Of a stretch of 64,000 nt of DNA, positions 35,331 to 45,810 are shown in pieces (the stretch's first letter is position 1; every line of letters begins with the position of its first letter). This stretch comes from Micropterix aruncella (lineage: Eukaryota > Arthropoda > Insecta > Lepidoptera > Micropterigidae), in NCBI GenBank assembly GCA_944548615.1, contig OX155980.1, forward strand, positions 55,824,420 to 55,888,419, given 5' to 3'. The position numbers were made by a program, and so were the translations under genes. The notes beneath the pieces were generated by a model. That model had not been told where the DNA came from and searched no databases. It worked only from the letters and a program-made list of their open reading frames with translations.

Positions 35331-38300
35331 TAGCTGGGGATTTAGTGCAACAGTTTGTATGGGAACCCTGCATTTTGTGATTAAAGGCTCATACTTGGCA
35401 CAATTGTTTCTTAGGTGGTCCTGAGTGGATTTAGACCGGGAGCCATTGGGGGCCACCCTGCGGGTGGCGGGGGGAGGGGGTGGAAGTTTGATTCCGCCGC
35501 GCGTCACTTTGAGCCCTATATCTCTCGGACTATAGGTACTAGGGCAAGTGGGATATCATTTCTGGGTAACTCAATGATAAGGAATTCATTTATGGAAGAA
35601 AAAAAATACCGGTCCATAGAAAAAATATGAAATAATTGGTAACATCCAAAAATCATTCACATATTTGTTTTACATATTTAAAGTTTACTTTTTAACCATA
35701 AGAGGTAGCGGTATTCAAAAAATATATTCCGAAAGCCACACTTATCTTAATTACACCAATATATATTTTATTGGACTGCCATGGTAAAAAGTGAGTTAAA
35801 AAAATATAATTCATCGCACGGCAGACCGGTGTATTACGCCTGCTAAGTTGATACGGGCATCGAGCGAAGTTAGATAAGTACTTATAGGATTATTTAGTTT
35901 CTGCGATAGGTTAGTGAATTGAAAATAACAAGTACAATGGTAATAATTAGTATGATAATTATATTATTATTGTTTTTTCTATTTAATAAAAATAATTCAT
36001 CATTCACACACCGTACCTAATTACTTGTGCTTAACATACCTTAAATACTTACGTAAGTATTATTTTTTCTGTAATCCCTACTATTTCGTCGAAAAAATAA
36101 TAGCAAGTAGTATATACAAGTACATACCTACCCATACCTACTTAATTACATAAGGGAGGGCATTTTACCATACGTTATAATGCGTTGATAAGTTCGTCAA
36201 GCTGCAGAGCGGCGCGGGCACTACTCGCTCTTTTGAGCAAACAGTGCCCGCTCCTTTGGTGACCTTTTGGTCCATCCACTCAGTTTAGTAGTAAACAGTG
36301 AAAGAATTTGTCTGCCGTACGGAGAATTATTAAAGCACTTTGAAAATGTGTAATGGTTGGGTCGAAAAAGCGATCGCAAGTTTACGGGGATGGCTTTGGA
36401 CCAAGCACATGAGCAAATGAGTGCCACATTAAAAGGAGATGTACATAGGTAGGACCTATTTTTACACTTACATTCATCTTTACGCTAAATAGTTTGTGAT
36501 TACTTCTTCATTATGCAACATAATATTATTTTACACATCACAGAATTGATTGGTTTGACTGAAAACCCTGACTAAGTGGCTTCTCGCTGGACCTGAATTG
36601 GTATACCGTTTACAGTTTTGAGCCGGATGTTTTGTTACGGAGAACAGCTGAACACGGCAGCCATCTTTCTGACACTGCCGCAAATAAGAAGAACTTTATT
36701 CTAGACCTGCAATCACCGGTAGCTACAATAAATACTCCAGGAAATCTTCTATGTATTGAAGTTGTAAATGCAGTATTCAATATAGAAAAAAGCGGCAAAG
36801 AGTTTTTGATCTTGTAAAGCTATTGCTCCTAAATACATAACATTTGTAAAGGAAGATTACACATAAACTATAAAAAAAGTTTACTGGATCCAACCAAACT
36901 TAATGATGCCTCATTATACAACAAGTATATACACAATATAATTATACAAGTTATTAAAATACGTAAAAAAAGAGTGAGAGCAAAATGAAAGCAAAAATAA
37001 GAGGCCTTGAGAATGACTGCAGTCTATTCAGCAAACTTTATATTGCAACCTGTGAGCACAGAGTAGAAGATTTCGATTCATTCTTGGCACAAGAAAACCA
37101 AGCCAGTCCTCCAGCACTTTCTTCAATGGGTAAATTGCGATCTGGAATAAGGTCAGACCTACTAAAATCGATTACTAGTATTTTTGGCACTGCAACCGTT
37201 CCAAACGCCCCCCACGAGCGAACACTCTACATTGATTTGCATTAGTCTACATGCTGAGTTCAGGATATAGGAAGACTTTGGAGAATAGGTACACCAGTAT
37301 GTATACCATTTCTCTGCAAAGAACAGGGTTTCAAAAGTAGATATGGTTTGGGACGTATAACAATGAAAGCACAAAAAAATATTAACAGAGGAAACATTCA
37401 AAGAACATGGGTCACTGCTACGACGAAACTACCTAAAGGTTAGGCCAATTTGATGATAAACAATTCCTTAAGGAAGGATTGTTTGCTCTGACAACGGCAA
37501 GGAAGTTTGCAACATGGGTGGACCAAATATTTTAACCAATATCACACGTGATACAAAGCGTACGCTTCTTCGTGGTTACGTGATACGTAACCACGAAGAT
37601 GTGGACACTCGCATGATGGTGCATGTATCTAACACTGTCACTCATGGCTTGACAAAAATTATGCTATTGACTATGGATACTGACTTCGCAGACCAGCAGC
37701 AGCAGAAAGGCAAATTACCACAATTACCCAGCTTGAGAAGCTGTGGGTGCACAGAGGTACTGGAAAACACAAAGGTACTGGAAAGTACTTCTGCTGTCAT
37801 GATATTGCGAATGCCTTAGGTAAAAATTATAACGTTTGTTTAGATAGCATATATTAAGTATATAACATACATAACATTTACGTCGTGTCCAATTGGTGGC
37901 TAAAAACCGCTCTTGGACGTGGCAAAATATTTGTATTAGGTAGTAAATCTAATTACTACTCTAATCTTTACTTAACATACATAGGTTGTTAATAATTTAG
38001 CTATTAGATTGGATAAATAGTATCTTAGAAACATTGGAACCTACTAAAAGTTATTTATTGTAAAATCTTATTACAAAACCAAATAAAGGCTTATTAATTA
38101 AAAGAGTCAATAATCTTAATGGGTACCTACTAAGAGTCAATCATCATACTAACTAAAATAGTCAGTAAAAAATTAAATAATCAAAATAGAAGCCTAATAA
38201 TTGAAATAGTCAATTATTCGAGTAGGTTCGAAAACGTACTGAAAGTTGTTGAAAGTACCCTAGGGGTAATATACAAAATAGTCAGTAAAGTATTAAATAA

Positions 38301-39325
38301 TAAGATTAAAGTTAATCATACATTTAAAAACTAAAAGTACAAATTCATCATCTAAATTGGTATAAAATTTGTAAAGTCATAGCCCATACATTTTTCACTT
38401 ATAGGGCCACAAAAAGCGAGGTTGTTGCCCCTGTTTCATCTGAAATGAAATGAAAAAATTTAAAATAGGCATTCAAAAGAAATAGCCAATTGTCAGTGTT
38501 TTAATAGTTTCTCCTAGCAATTAAGTATGGGTAGGTATGTGCTTATATCATATGTATATAATACTTACTATTATTTTTTCAACGAAGTGGTAGGGATTGC
38601 AGACAAATTAATACTTAGAGTATTTAAGGTATGTGCACAAATATCAGTTAGTACGGTGTGTGAATGATGAATTATTTTTATTAAATAGTAAAACAATAAT
38701 AATATAGTTATCATAATAATAATAACGATTGTACTTCTTGTTTTTAACTCACTGGCCAATCGCAGAAACTAAATAATCCGATAAGTAATTATCTAACTTG
38801 GGTCGATGCCCGTCTCTACGTAACGGACGTAATACGCCGGTCTGCCGTGCGATGAATTATATTTTTTTTCACTCACCTTTTTCAATATCAGTCGAATAAA
38901 AAATATATGTCTGTAATTCAAGTAAGTGTGGCTGTCAGAATATATTTTTTTCATACCGATAACTGTTATGGTTAAAAAGTAAACTTCGTATAAGTAAAAA
39001 AAAGATGTCAACGATTTTTGGATTTTACCAATTATTTCATATATTTTCTATGGATAGGTATTTTTTTTCTTCCAGAAATGAATTTGTTATCATTGAGTTA
39101 CCCGAAAATGATATCTAACTTGCCCAAGTACTTATAGTCCGAAAGATAAAACGCTCAAAGTGACGCGCGGCGGAATCAAATTTCCACCCCCTCCCCCCGC
39201 CACCCGCGGGGTGGCCGCCGATGGCTCCCGGTCTAAATCCACTCAGGACCGCCTAAGGAACAATTGTGCCAAGTATGAGCCTTTAATCACAAAATGCAGG
39301 GTACATCGCACTAAATCCCCAGCTA
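35331..39325. mobile_element. ~4.0-kb DNA element with ~850-bp terminal inverted repeats
   Basis: Both ends begin TAGCTGGGGATTTAGTGC reading inward, and the outer flanks both carry TAC (35328-35330 and 39326-39328). The left arm runs to about 36150 and the right arm starts about 38520. They stay alignable throughout, including a G-rich block (GGCGGGGGGAGGGGG at about 35466), TAATTCATCGCACGGCAGAC and CATCATTCACACACCGTAC. Arm identity is about 80-85% by eye. The interior carries a decayed coding region in plus orientation (36360-37830). The superfamily is not assigned. Confidence 0.8.
36360..37830 (+). pseudogene. transposon-associated protein of unassigned family, decayed
   Basis: Reading across frames on the plus strand, blocks recur that I know from a large uncharacterised family found beside transposons in cnidarians, arthropods and other animals: FTGMALDQAHEQMSA (36380-36425), LTENPD and WLLAGPELVYRL (36560-36610), LFSKLYIATCEHR and FLAQENQASPPALS (37023-37130), NHEDVDTRMMVHVSN (37585-37640), a TMDTD block, then LEKLWVHRGTGKH and CHDIANALGKNY (37730-37835). 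The D/E-rich order (E/DADTR, DTD, later GCD) is reminiscent of PIN/XPG-type nucleases, but that is my inference. Many stops and frameshifts make it dead. Confidence 0.6.
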
Positions 39326-39726
39326 TACTAAGCCGTGGTTATTAGTAGACTGATCAACAGAAAGTAGACAATATAATATAGATCTATAGACAAACACGTA
39401 TGGGCATCAATATAACACCGATTGAGAGCGATATATTATCGTCCGTTACTTTTGTAACGCTTCCGTTAAGTGATTGATCAGCTGCTATTTCTAGCAGATT
39501 TCTTACAGAAAGATTTTTCCCAGATAGTACCGCCCGCACTTAAGGGGAAATGATTGATTGGAGTTGGCGCAGCTTCGCCTTCCAAATGATCCATTCAATA
39601 AATAACTAGATATTATTTTCGAGAAAGACCCAGAGGATGATAAGGTAGGTAATACCATTGATTATATAGGGTATTAGATTGTATATAATATTTATATTTG
39701 ATTGTAAATGTGTAAATTATTATTTT
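39326..39726. other. no gene recognised
   Basis: Unique-looking sequence between the 4-kb element and the direct repeat upstream of the LINE. Confidence 0.5.
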
Positions 39727-39815
39727 TTCAAATTGAAATTATGTTCATTACTAAATAAATGAAATTATAAAATAAATGAAAGGGCACTTATCTGGTCTGT
39801 GGCGACCAGGAGCGA
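39727..39815. repeat. 89-bp direct repeat, left copy
   Basis: Matches 43858-43946 with two differences. It contains a CTGGTC/GACCAG hairpin (39792-39797 with 39804-39809) just after CACTTAT. A related ACTTATCTGG word with its own small hairpin occurs at 51.61 and 52.07 kb next to (TA)n tracts. Confidence 0.88.
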
Positions 39816-40046
39816 ATCCACGCCTTTTTCTTTTTCTCTTCTTTCAGTGGTTGCGGTTTCCTACTGTGGTATTGGAACCTTTCTATTTTATCCTACAGTG
39901 GCAACACAACAATTCGAAAGATAAGATCAAAGTTGGAAAATAATAGGCGATTAGATATCTTAAAAACTAATGATTATTAAAAATGTGTATCAATATTTCG
40001 GCTAAGCCGTCGTCAAGATAAACGACAAGATAAAAGACACACTCAC

Positions 40047-40400
40047 ATGCTAAATACTAGTTTATACAATCTAGCCACTCAAAATGACATTTTGCTATTT
40101 TGCGACATAAATAAACTTAAATCAATGAGACTTAACTTAAAAAATAGATATGTTTTAAAAAAAAATCTGACAATATATGCTAAACTGATAGCAGATGATA
40201 TAAATACCCATATTACTCAAAATAAAAACCATAAATCTTATCAAAAGTATTCCCCTATTATTGTGGTAAAATATACTGCCGATATTGCAGAGTCGGCAAG
40301 CGCACGTAGTAAAAGTGACACCACTGCGCTGATACCATGCGACGCATCAGAAACAAATTCTGAAGACCTTATACTCATGAATGCACCTCATTTAAACTAA
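40047..40400 (+). CDS. LINE ORF1 (short or 5'-truncated)
   Basis: 117 residues from a true ATG to TAA at 40398-40400, basic in the first half (lysine/arginine/asparagine-rich) and acidic near the end. I see no CCHC zinc knuckle and no esterase motif, both common in ORF1 of these LINEs, so this is probably a shortened ORF1. It should bind RNA if functional, but the sequence does not prove that. Its last codons are CAT TTA AAC TAA, which place a TTTAAAC heptamer in the correct frame to slip into ORF2. The frame stays open upstream of the ATG only to a stop at 39978. Confidence 0.65.
   Translation: MLNTSLYNLATQNDILLFCDINKLKSMRLNLKNRYVLKKNLTIYAKLIADDINTHITQNKNHKSYQKYSPIIVVKYTADIAESASARSKSDTTALIPCDASETNSEDLILMNAPHLN
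40391..40397 (+). promoter_or_regulatory. TTTAAAC, candidate -1 ribosomal frameshift site
   Basis: In the ORF1 frame the bases are T TTA AAC followed immediately by the TAA stop. Slipping back one base gives TTT AAA CTA and continues in the ORF2 frame without a stop. This is the X XXY YYZ form known from coronaviruses and many other -1 frameshift signals. A perfect 8-bp stem (40429-40436 with 40466-40473) lies 31 bases downstream, further than the usual spacer. Confidence 0.65.
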
Positions 40401-43249
40401 AGTCTAAGACAAATGGAAAGCTATTACATCTAGTTCATCAGAACATACAGGGCTTTCTACGCAAAGAACTAGAGGTCGAGTTATTTCTTGAAACAAGCAA
40501 ATTGGACATCCTTTGTTTAACGGAACATTTTCTTAAAAACTACCAAATTCTAAATTTTGCTAATTATGACGTGGTTAGTGCCTTCTACCGTCAGACCACT
40601 ACTCAAGGCGGTTCTTTGATATTAGTTCAGAAGAATATAAAAGCAAGAGAACGCAAAGACATTTCTATACTCTCAGTAGAATGTAAAATAGAAATATCAT
40701 GTGTTGAGTTAGAGAGACACATCGTGGTTTGCGTCTACAGGCCACCATACAATCATAGCTTTTCCTGCTTTGAATTAGTTTTGGAAGATGTAATGAAAAT
40801 TCTTTCCAAAAGCAAAAAAAATATTGTAATTTGTGGAGACTTTAATACAAACCTTTTAGAAGATTCATCATTCAAAACCAGACTAATTTGTTTATTTAAA
40901 TCATTTAATTTACATAATATTTTTAATGAGCCAACCAGAATTACATCAAAAACAGCAACCTGTATAGATAACATCTTCTGCAATTGTGAGTTTACTGGTC
41001 AGAAGATTATAAACTGTCTCCAGTCTGACCACAGTGGACAGTCTGTTTTACTCCCATGTTTCCTTAATCATAATAAAATTAAAATCAAGAAACGTATTAT
41101 AAATAAAAATCTATTAGAAAGATACAAAACAGCAATAAAAGAAAAGCTCTCCTTAAACATTTTTAAAACAAATGACCCTAATAAGTTTTATGGGGAAATG
41201 TTTTCAATTTTGGTATCTGAATTTGATAAAAAAATTAAACTTAAAGAGCGTCAATTAGAACCCAAATTCAAGTTCACTGACTGGGCGACTAAAGGCATTC
41301 GTAATAGCAGAGGTCGGTTATTTGAATTGTATGATGAAAAGTCATACAATCAAAGTTTGCACTTTGTAAACTACGTAAAGACATATTCAAGGATTTTTAA
41401 GAAAGTATGTTTAGTAGCTAAATCAAATTTCATAAAGCGCAAGGTTATTAATTCAGAAAATAAAGCTAAAACTGTTTGGAAAATTATAAATAGTGAGACC
41501 AAAAAAAAAACAGCATTCAATAAACAGATCACATTAAAGACATCTCATGGTAAAGTTAGTTCAGACAAGGAAGTGGCACAAGAATTTGAAACGTTCTTCA
41601 CAAACATCCCATTAAAAACTACTGGACATCTGAGTTCCTCCATTTCAATAGCAAACAATCTACTAAAGTCAAATATTGGCCGATGTGAGGCTGTATTTGA
41701 TTTTAAGCAAATAGATTCCGAGACGATAGTCAAAGCGTTCCACGTTTTGAAACTAAAAAACACTGAGGATTTTTGGGGTATGTCTGTTAAGTTTTGTGAA
41801 TATATCATAGACGACATTGCGCCGTATCTAGTAACAATCCTAAACGGATGCATTGAAAATGGCGTGTTTCCGGATTTACTAAAGTGTAGCAAGGTTGTAC
41901 CCTTGTTCAAATCTGGCGATACAGAAGATCCTGGAAATTACAGACCGGTGTCTATATTGCCAGTGCTAAGCAAAATATTTGAAAAGATTTTATTAAACCA
42001 AATGCTTCCTCATTTCAACTTAAACCGATTACTTCATGATCAGCAATTTGGCTTCACCAAAGGACGTTCCACCACAGATGCTGGGGTAGCGCTACTACAA
42101 AACATCTATAGTGCCTGGAATGACTCGCAGGATGCTATTGGAATATTCTGTGACTTATCTAAGGCTTTTGACTGCGTAGATCATAATACGTTATTACTAA
42201 AACTAGATCACTACGGTATAAGGGGTAAATCTCTTAGCTTGCTTAAATCATATTTGACAGATAGAATCCAAAAAGTACAGATAAATGAGACAAAGTCACA
42301 AGGATCGCAAGTTAAAATGGGCGTACCACAGGGTTCTATACTGGGACCGTTTCTGTTTTTAGTATACCTAAATGACCTGCCCTTTATGGTACAGAGTCTA
42401 ACTAAAATCACACTATTTGCGGATGACACCTCGCTAATTTTCAAGCTAAACAAACAAAATACAAATGTGGACGAAATAAATATTGCCCTTGCACAGATTC
42501 ATGACTGGTTTGCTTCTAACAATCTGGTTTTAAATTCAAATAAAACTAAATGTATTCGTTTTTCGCTTTCTAACAGCAGAAATAACTTTAATGTTACTCT
42601 AAATAATGAAAAATTAGACTTCATAGAACAGACCGTATTCTTGGGAATCACGTTGGATTCTAAACTAAAATGGGATTCACACATTACCAAACTGTCAACA
42701 AGGCTTAGTTCAGCCGCATATGCTGTTATGAAAATCCGTCAAATTACCGATGTTGATACTGCGAGGCTAGTATATTTCTCTTATTTCCACAGTATTATGT
42801 CTTACGGCATCTTACTGTGGGGACAAGCTGCAAGTATGCCCTCAATCTTTATTCTACAAAAACGGGCGGTTAGAGCCATATACAACTTGCGCAGACGTGA
42901 TTCCCTAAGAGAATTATTCAAAGAAATTAACATTCTTACTGTACCTAGTCAATACATATTTGAAAACATTATGCATGCACGAAAAAATATATCTCATTAT
43001 TCAAAAAACTGTGACAATCACAAATACAATACTAGAAATAAAAATAAATATATAGTGACAAAATTTAGACTAAGTAAGATAAGCAATTGTTTCATGGGAA
43101 ACTGTATACGTTTCTATAATAAAATTCCAGAGGACATAAAGGGTCTATCAGACACTCAGTTTAGAAGTAAAATTAAACATATTCTATGTAAGAAGGCTTA
43201 CTACAAAGTAGTAGATTTTATTAATGATATTGATTTTTTTTTGGAATGA
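40391..43249 (+). CDS. LINE ORF2: APE-type endonuclease plus reverse transcriptase
   Basis: Drives target-primed reverse transcription: the endonuclease nicks chromosomal DNA and the RT copies the element RNA. The frame is open from 40364 to the TGA at 43247-43249. The endonuclease starts at once (HQNIQG, DILCLTEHF with the catalytic Glu, YRPP, ICGDFNTN at 40829-40849, SDHSGQ at 41024). RT blocks follow: VPLFKSGD, NYRPVSILPVLSKIFEKI, QFGFTKGRSTTDA, FCDLSKAFDCVDH, GVPQGSILGP, and the catalytic LFADDTSLI at 42413. The C-terminal blocks are SYGILLWG and LQKRAVRAIYNL. There is no in-frame ATG before 40793, inside the endonuclease, so I take the start as the frameshift point in TTTAAAC. The length (about 950 residues) is normal for the family. 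Confidence 0.9.
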   Translation, partial: FKLKSKTNGKLLHLVHQNIQGFLRKELEVELFLETSKLDILCLTEHFLKNYQILNFANYDVVSAFYRQTTTQGGSLILVQKNIKARERKDISILSVECKIEISCVELERHIVVCVYRPPYNHSFSCFELVLEDVMKILSKSKKNIVICGDFNTNLLEDSSFKTRLICLFKSFNLHNIFNEPTRITSKTATCIDNIFCNCEFTGQKIINCLQSDHSGQSVLLPCFLNHNKIKIKKRIINKNLLERYKTAIKEKLSLNIFKTNDPNKFYGEMFSILVSEFDKKIKLKERQLEPKFKFTDWATKGIRNSRGRLFELYDEKSYNQSLHFVNYVKTYSRIFKKVCLVAKSNFIKRKVINSENKAKTVWKIINSETKKKTAFNKQITLKTSHGKVSSDKEVAQEFETFFTNIPLKTTGHLSSSISIANNLLKSNIGRCEAVFDFKQIDSETIVKAFHVLKLKNTEDFWGMSVKFCEYIIDDIAPYLVTILNGCIENGVFPDLLKCSKVVPLFKSGDTEDPGNYRPVSILPVLSKIFEKILLNQMLPHFNLNRLLHDQQFGFTKGRSTTDAGVALLQNIYSAWNDSQDAIGIFCDLSKAFDCVDHNTLLLKLDHYGIRGKSLSLLKSYLTDRIQKVQINETKSQGSQVKMGVPQGSILGPFLFLVYLNDLPFMVQSLTKITLFADDTSLIFKLNKQNTNVDEINIALAQIHDWFASNNLVLNSNKTKCIRFSLSNSRNNFNVTLNNEKLDFIEQTVFLGITLDSKLKWDSHITKLSTRLSSAAYAVMKIRQITDVDTARLVYFSYFHSIMSYGILLWGQAASMPSIFILQKRAVRAIYNLRRRDSLRELFKEINILTVPSQYIFENIMHARKNISHYSKNCDNHKYNTRNKNKYIVTKFRLSKISNCFMGNCIRFYNKIPEDIKGLSDTQFRSKIKHILCKKAYYKVVDFINDIDFFLE

Positions 43250-43526
43250 TTATAAAATCGAATATTCTTTTCTTATTTTATTGAAAATTGTTAACTGTGT
43301 AGGTATATTGTCTTTTTATTTTTTATTTTTGACTATTGTTGTTAATTATGACTATTTTAAATTTTAAGACTATTTTAAATTCTAACTGTACCTATACTTT
43401 AAATTGCTTTTAAATATTTCTGTTGTTAAATATTTTATATCATTATCTATAATATAAACCGTACATTGTATCTCATTTTTGACGTCACAAAGCAATTTTA
43501 TACAAATTCTATTGTGAATAAAAAAC

Positions 43527-43562
43527 ATTTTGATTTTGATTTTGATTTGATTTTGATTTAAA
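43527..43562 (+). repeat. LINE 3' microsatellite tail (TTTTGAT)n
   Basis: Imperfect TTTTGAT/TTTGAT units end the LINE, ten bases after AATAAA. This is the usual kind of tail for CR1-like elements, instead of poly(A). Confidence 0.85.
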
Positions 43563-43600
43563 CGTCAATAGATTTAATATATAAAACGTCAATAATTTGA

Positions 43601-44221
<621 letters not shown>

Positions 44222-44222
44222 T

Positions 44223-45787
44223 TGTAATGTTTGGGGTTCTACATATTTAGATTCTATAAAATCGTACGTAGTACGATAGGCCCCAACATTGCCGGCGAAA
44301 TGTCGTCGACATAATTCGCCGTACTTTAAACGTCCCTATTCGGGTGACGGCGGTCGCTAGCGCAGATCGGAGAGAATCCGTATTCACTTGTCCCGGACAT
44401 CTCCTACGAGAAGTGGCTCCCTTCCTTTGGCGTGAGTAAATTTCTAGTACTAAAGTAATATATAGGACTCTGGCTTAGACCATCCTTTCGGTTTTCTAGA
44501 GGGTTTTTATTTTCCTATTGGCTTGGATTATCGCCTCCACTATCAACCGTAACATCAATTAAGAATACGCCGCCGCAAAGACGATCTACGCGCGACGGCG
44601 ATTCAATTCGACCACGTGCTCGCCCTTGACGGATGTACCATACCTATATAATTTTGAGGACGAAAGTATCTGCCCGGCGTAACAGCAAAGCAGCTAGAGT
44701 TTCGACCAGCAGGCTGATGCAGCACGTGTACGCCGCGGATTCAATCAAGGTACAAGTATTCCGATTTTATGTGAGGTCTAGGCAACTCTTTGGTTTTCCT
44801 CGAATGTTCCGAATTTGATATAATAGAGGGGTGTAAAACGGGGCAGGGGCGTAAGGCTCAAAATACCCTGAAGCTAAGGACCCGGTGAGAAACCGGATGA
44901 TGATATCAGTTTCAATGAAGACATAGTAAAAAAATAATTAATTAAAATGTTTCAAAATTAAAATAAATCAAAAAGTCTAAAATAATTAAAAGTTACTAGA
45001 AAATTATCTGCCGCGTGTCGCGCGGCGAAAAAGGTATAAAGTACATCAATGGTCGTGTCAATTATCAAGCGTGTCGATTATCAAGCGTGTCGATTATCTA
45101 GTGTGTCTAAGTAAATAAATTGTGCTAATTAAAATGTCAATATAAATAAACTAAAAAAAATGATAGTCATTGTAAAACCTTGAAAATCAACTTAATAATT
45201 TAATTTTGTATCGGTCATTATCATCGCCATCCGCGAGATACATGAGAGTATTAATGCTGTAAAATAATGTTATAAAAGTTAAGAAAAGGAAGCTGGAAGG
45301 CGTTTTATGAAATATTATAAATTTAACCTTTGATCCCGCATTTAGGGAAATAAATCTTTAATTTCGAAAATACAGTTTTTCTCATTTGAACGGGAGGAAG
45401 TGCTACTCCGTAAAGGTACAGAACACGCCAAGTCGGCCACCAGCGCGTATTTTAATACCAGCTATTCACCACCCACCCCTTTCCGCTGAGCGAACCGGAT
45501 AGCTGAGCTGGTGGCTTAGGACTTAGGCAGCGACACTGGAGGATTTCCTCAGTGTCTGCACAGGGGAAAAGAACTGGGGACGTGCGATAGGTGGGGAAGC
45601 CTCTCGAGAGGACCTGGGTATGGCGCCCGCTCGTCCCTAGGACGGGATTCTATGACATTGCCTACGAGAGCAATATTACCCAGGCCCCCTCGAGACGCAG
45701 GAAGAAGAACGCGCGTCCCGAGAACTTGTTGCCGGACTCCACCAGGGTCGCACCACCTCATCAAGGTGAGGAGCCCGGACCACTGCA
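44223..45787 (+). mobile_element. probable 5' LTR of a gypsy-type retrotransposon
   Basis: Starts TGTAATGTTTGGGG and ends CACTGCA five bases before a tRNA primer site, so the TG...CA limits fit an LTR of about 1565 bp. An inverted AATGTTTGGGG/CCCCAACATT pair lies in the first 75 bases. GTGTCGATTATCAAGC repeats about three times near 45055-45105. No second LTR is present in the window, so the limits rest on the primer site and the TG/CA ends alone. Confidence 0.6.
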
Positions 45788-45792
45788 GAAAT

Positions 45793-45810
45793 TGGCGCCC
45801 AACGTGGGGC
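45793..45810 (+). promoter_or_regulatory. tRNA-Lys-type primer binding site
   Basis: TGGCGCCCAACGTGGGGC is complementary to the 3' end of animal tRNA-Lys(CUU), a known primer of several retroelements. A degraded second version (TGGCGCCTCAACGATGGGCC) lies 100 bases downstream at about 45894. Confidence 0.8.

Larger units (their letters stand above)
39816..43562 (+). mobile_element. nearly intact LINE of the CR1/Jockey-like group
   Basis: The element comprises a short ORF1, a full ORF2, a ~280-bp 3' UTR with AATAAA at 43517-43522, and a 3' tail of (TTTTGAT)n-type repeats at about 43527-43560. The 5' limit is uncertain because the left flank is the 89-bp direct repeat. ORF2 has no stop or frameshift over almost 2.9 kb, so the copy is young. 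Decayed relatives of the same ORF2 lie at 26.7 and 28.0 kb. Confidence 0.82.
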
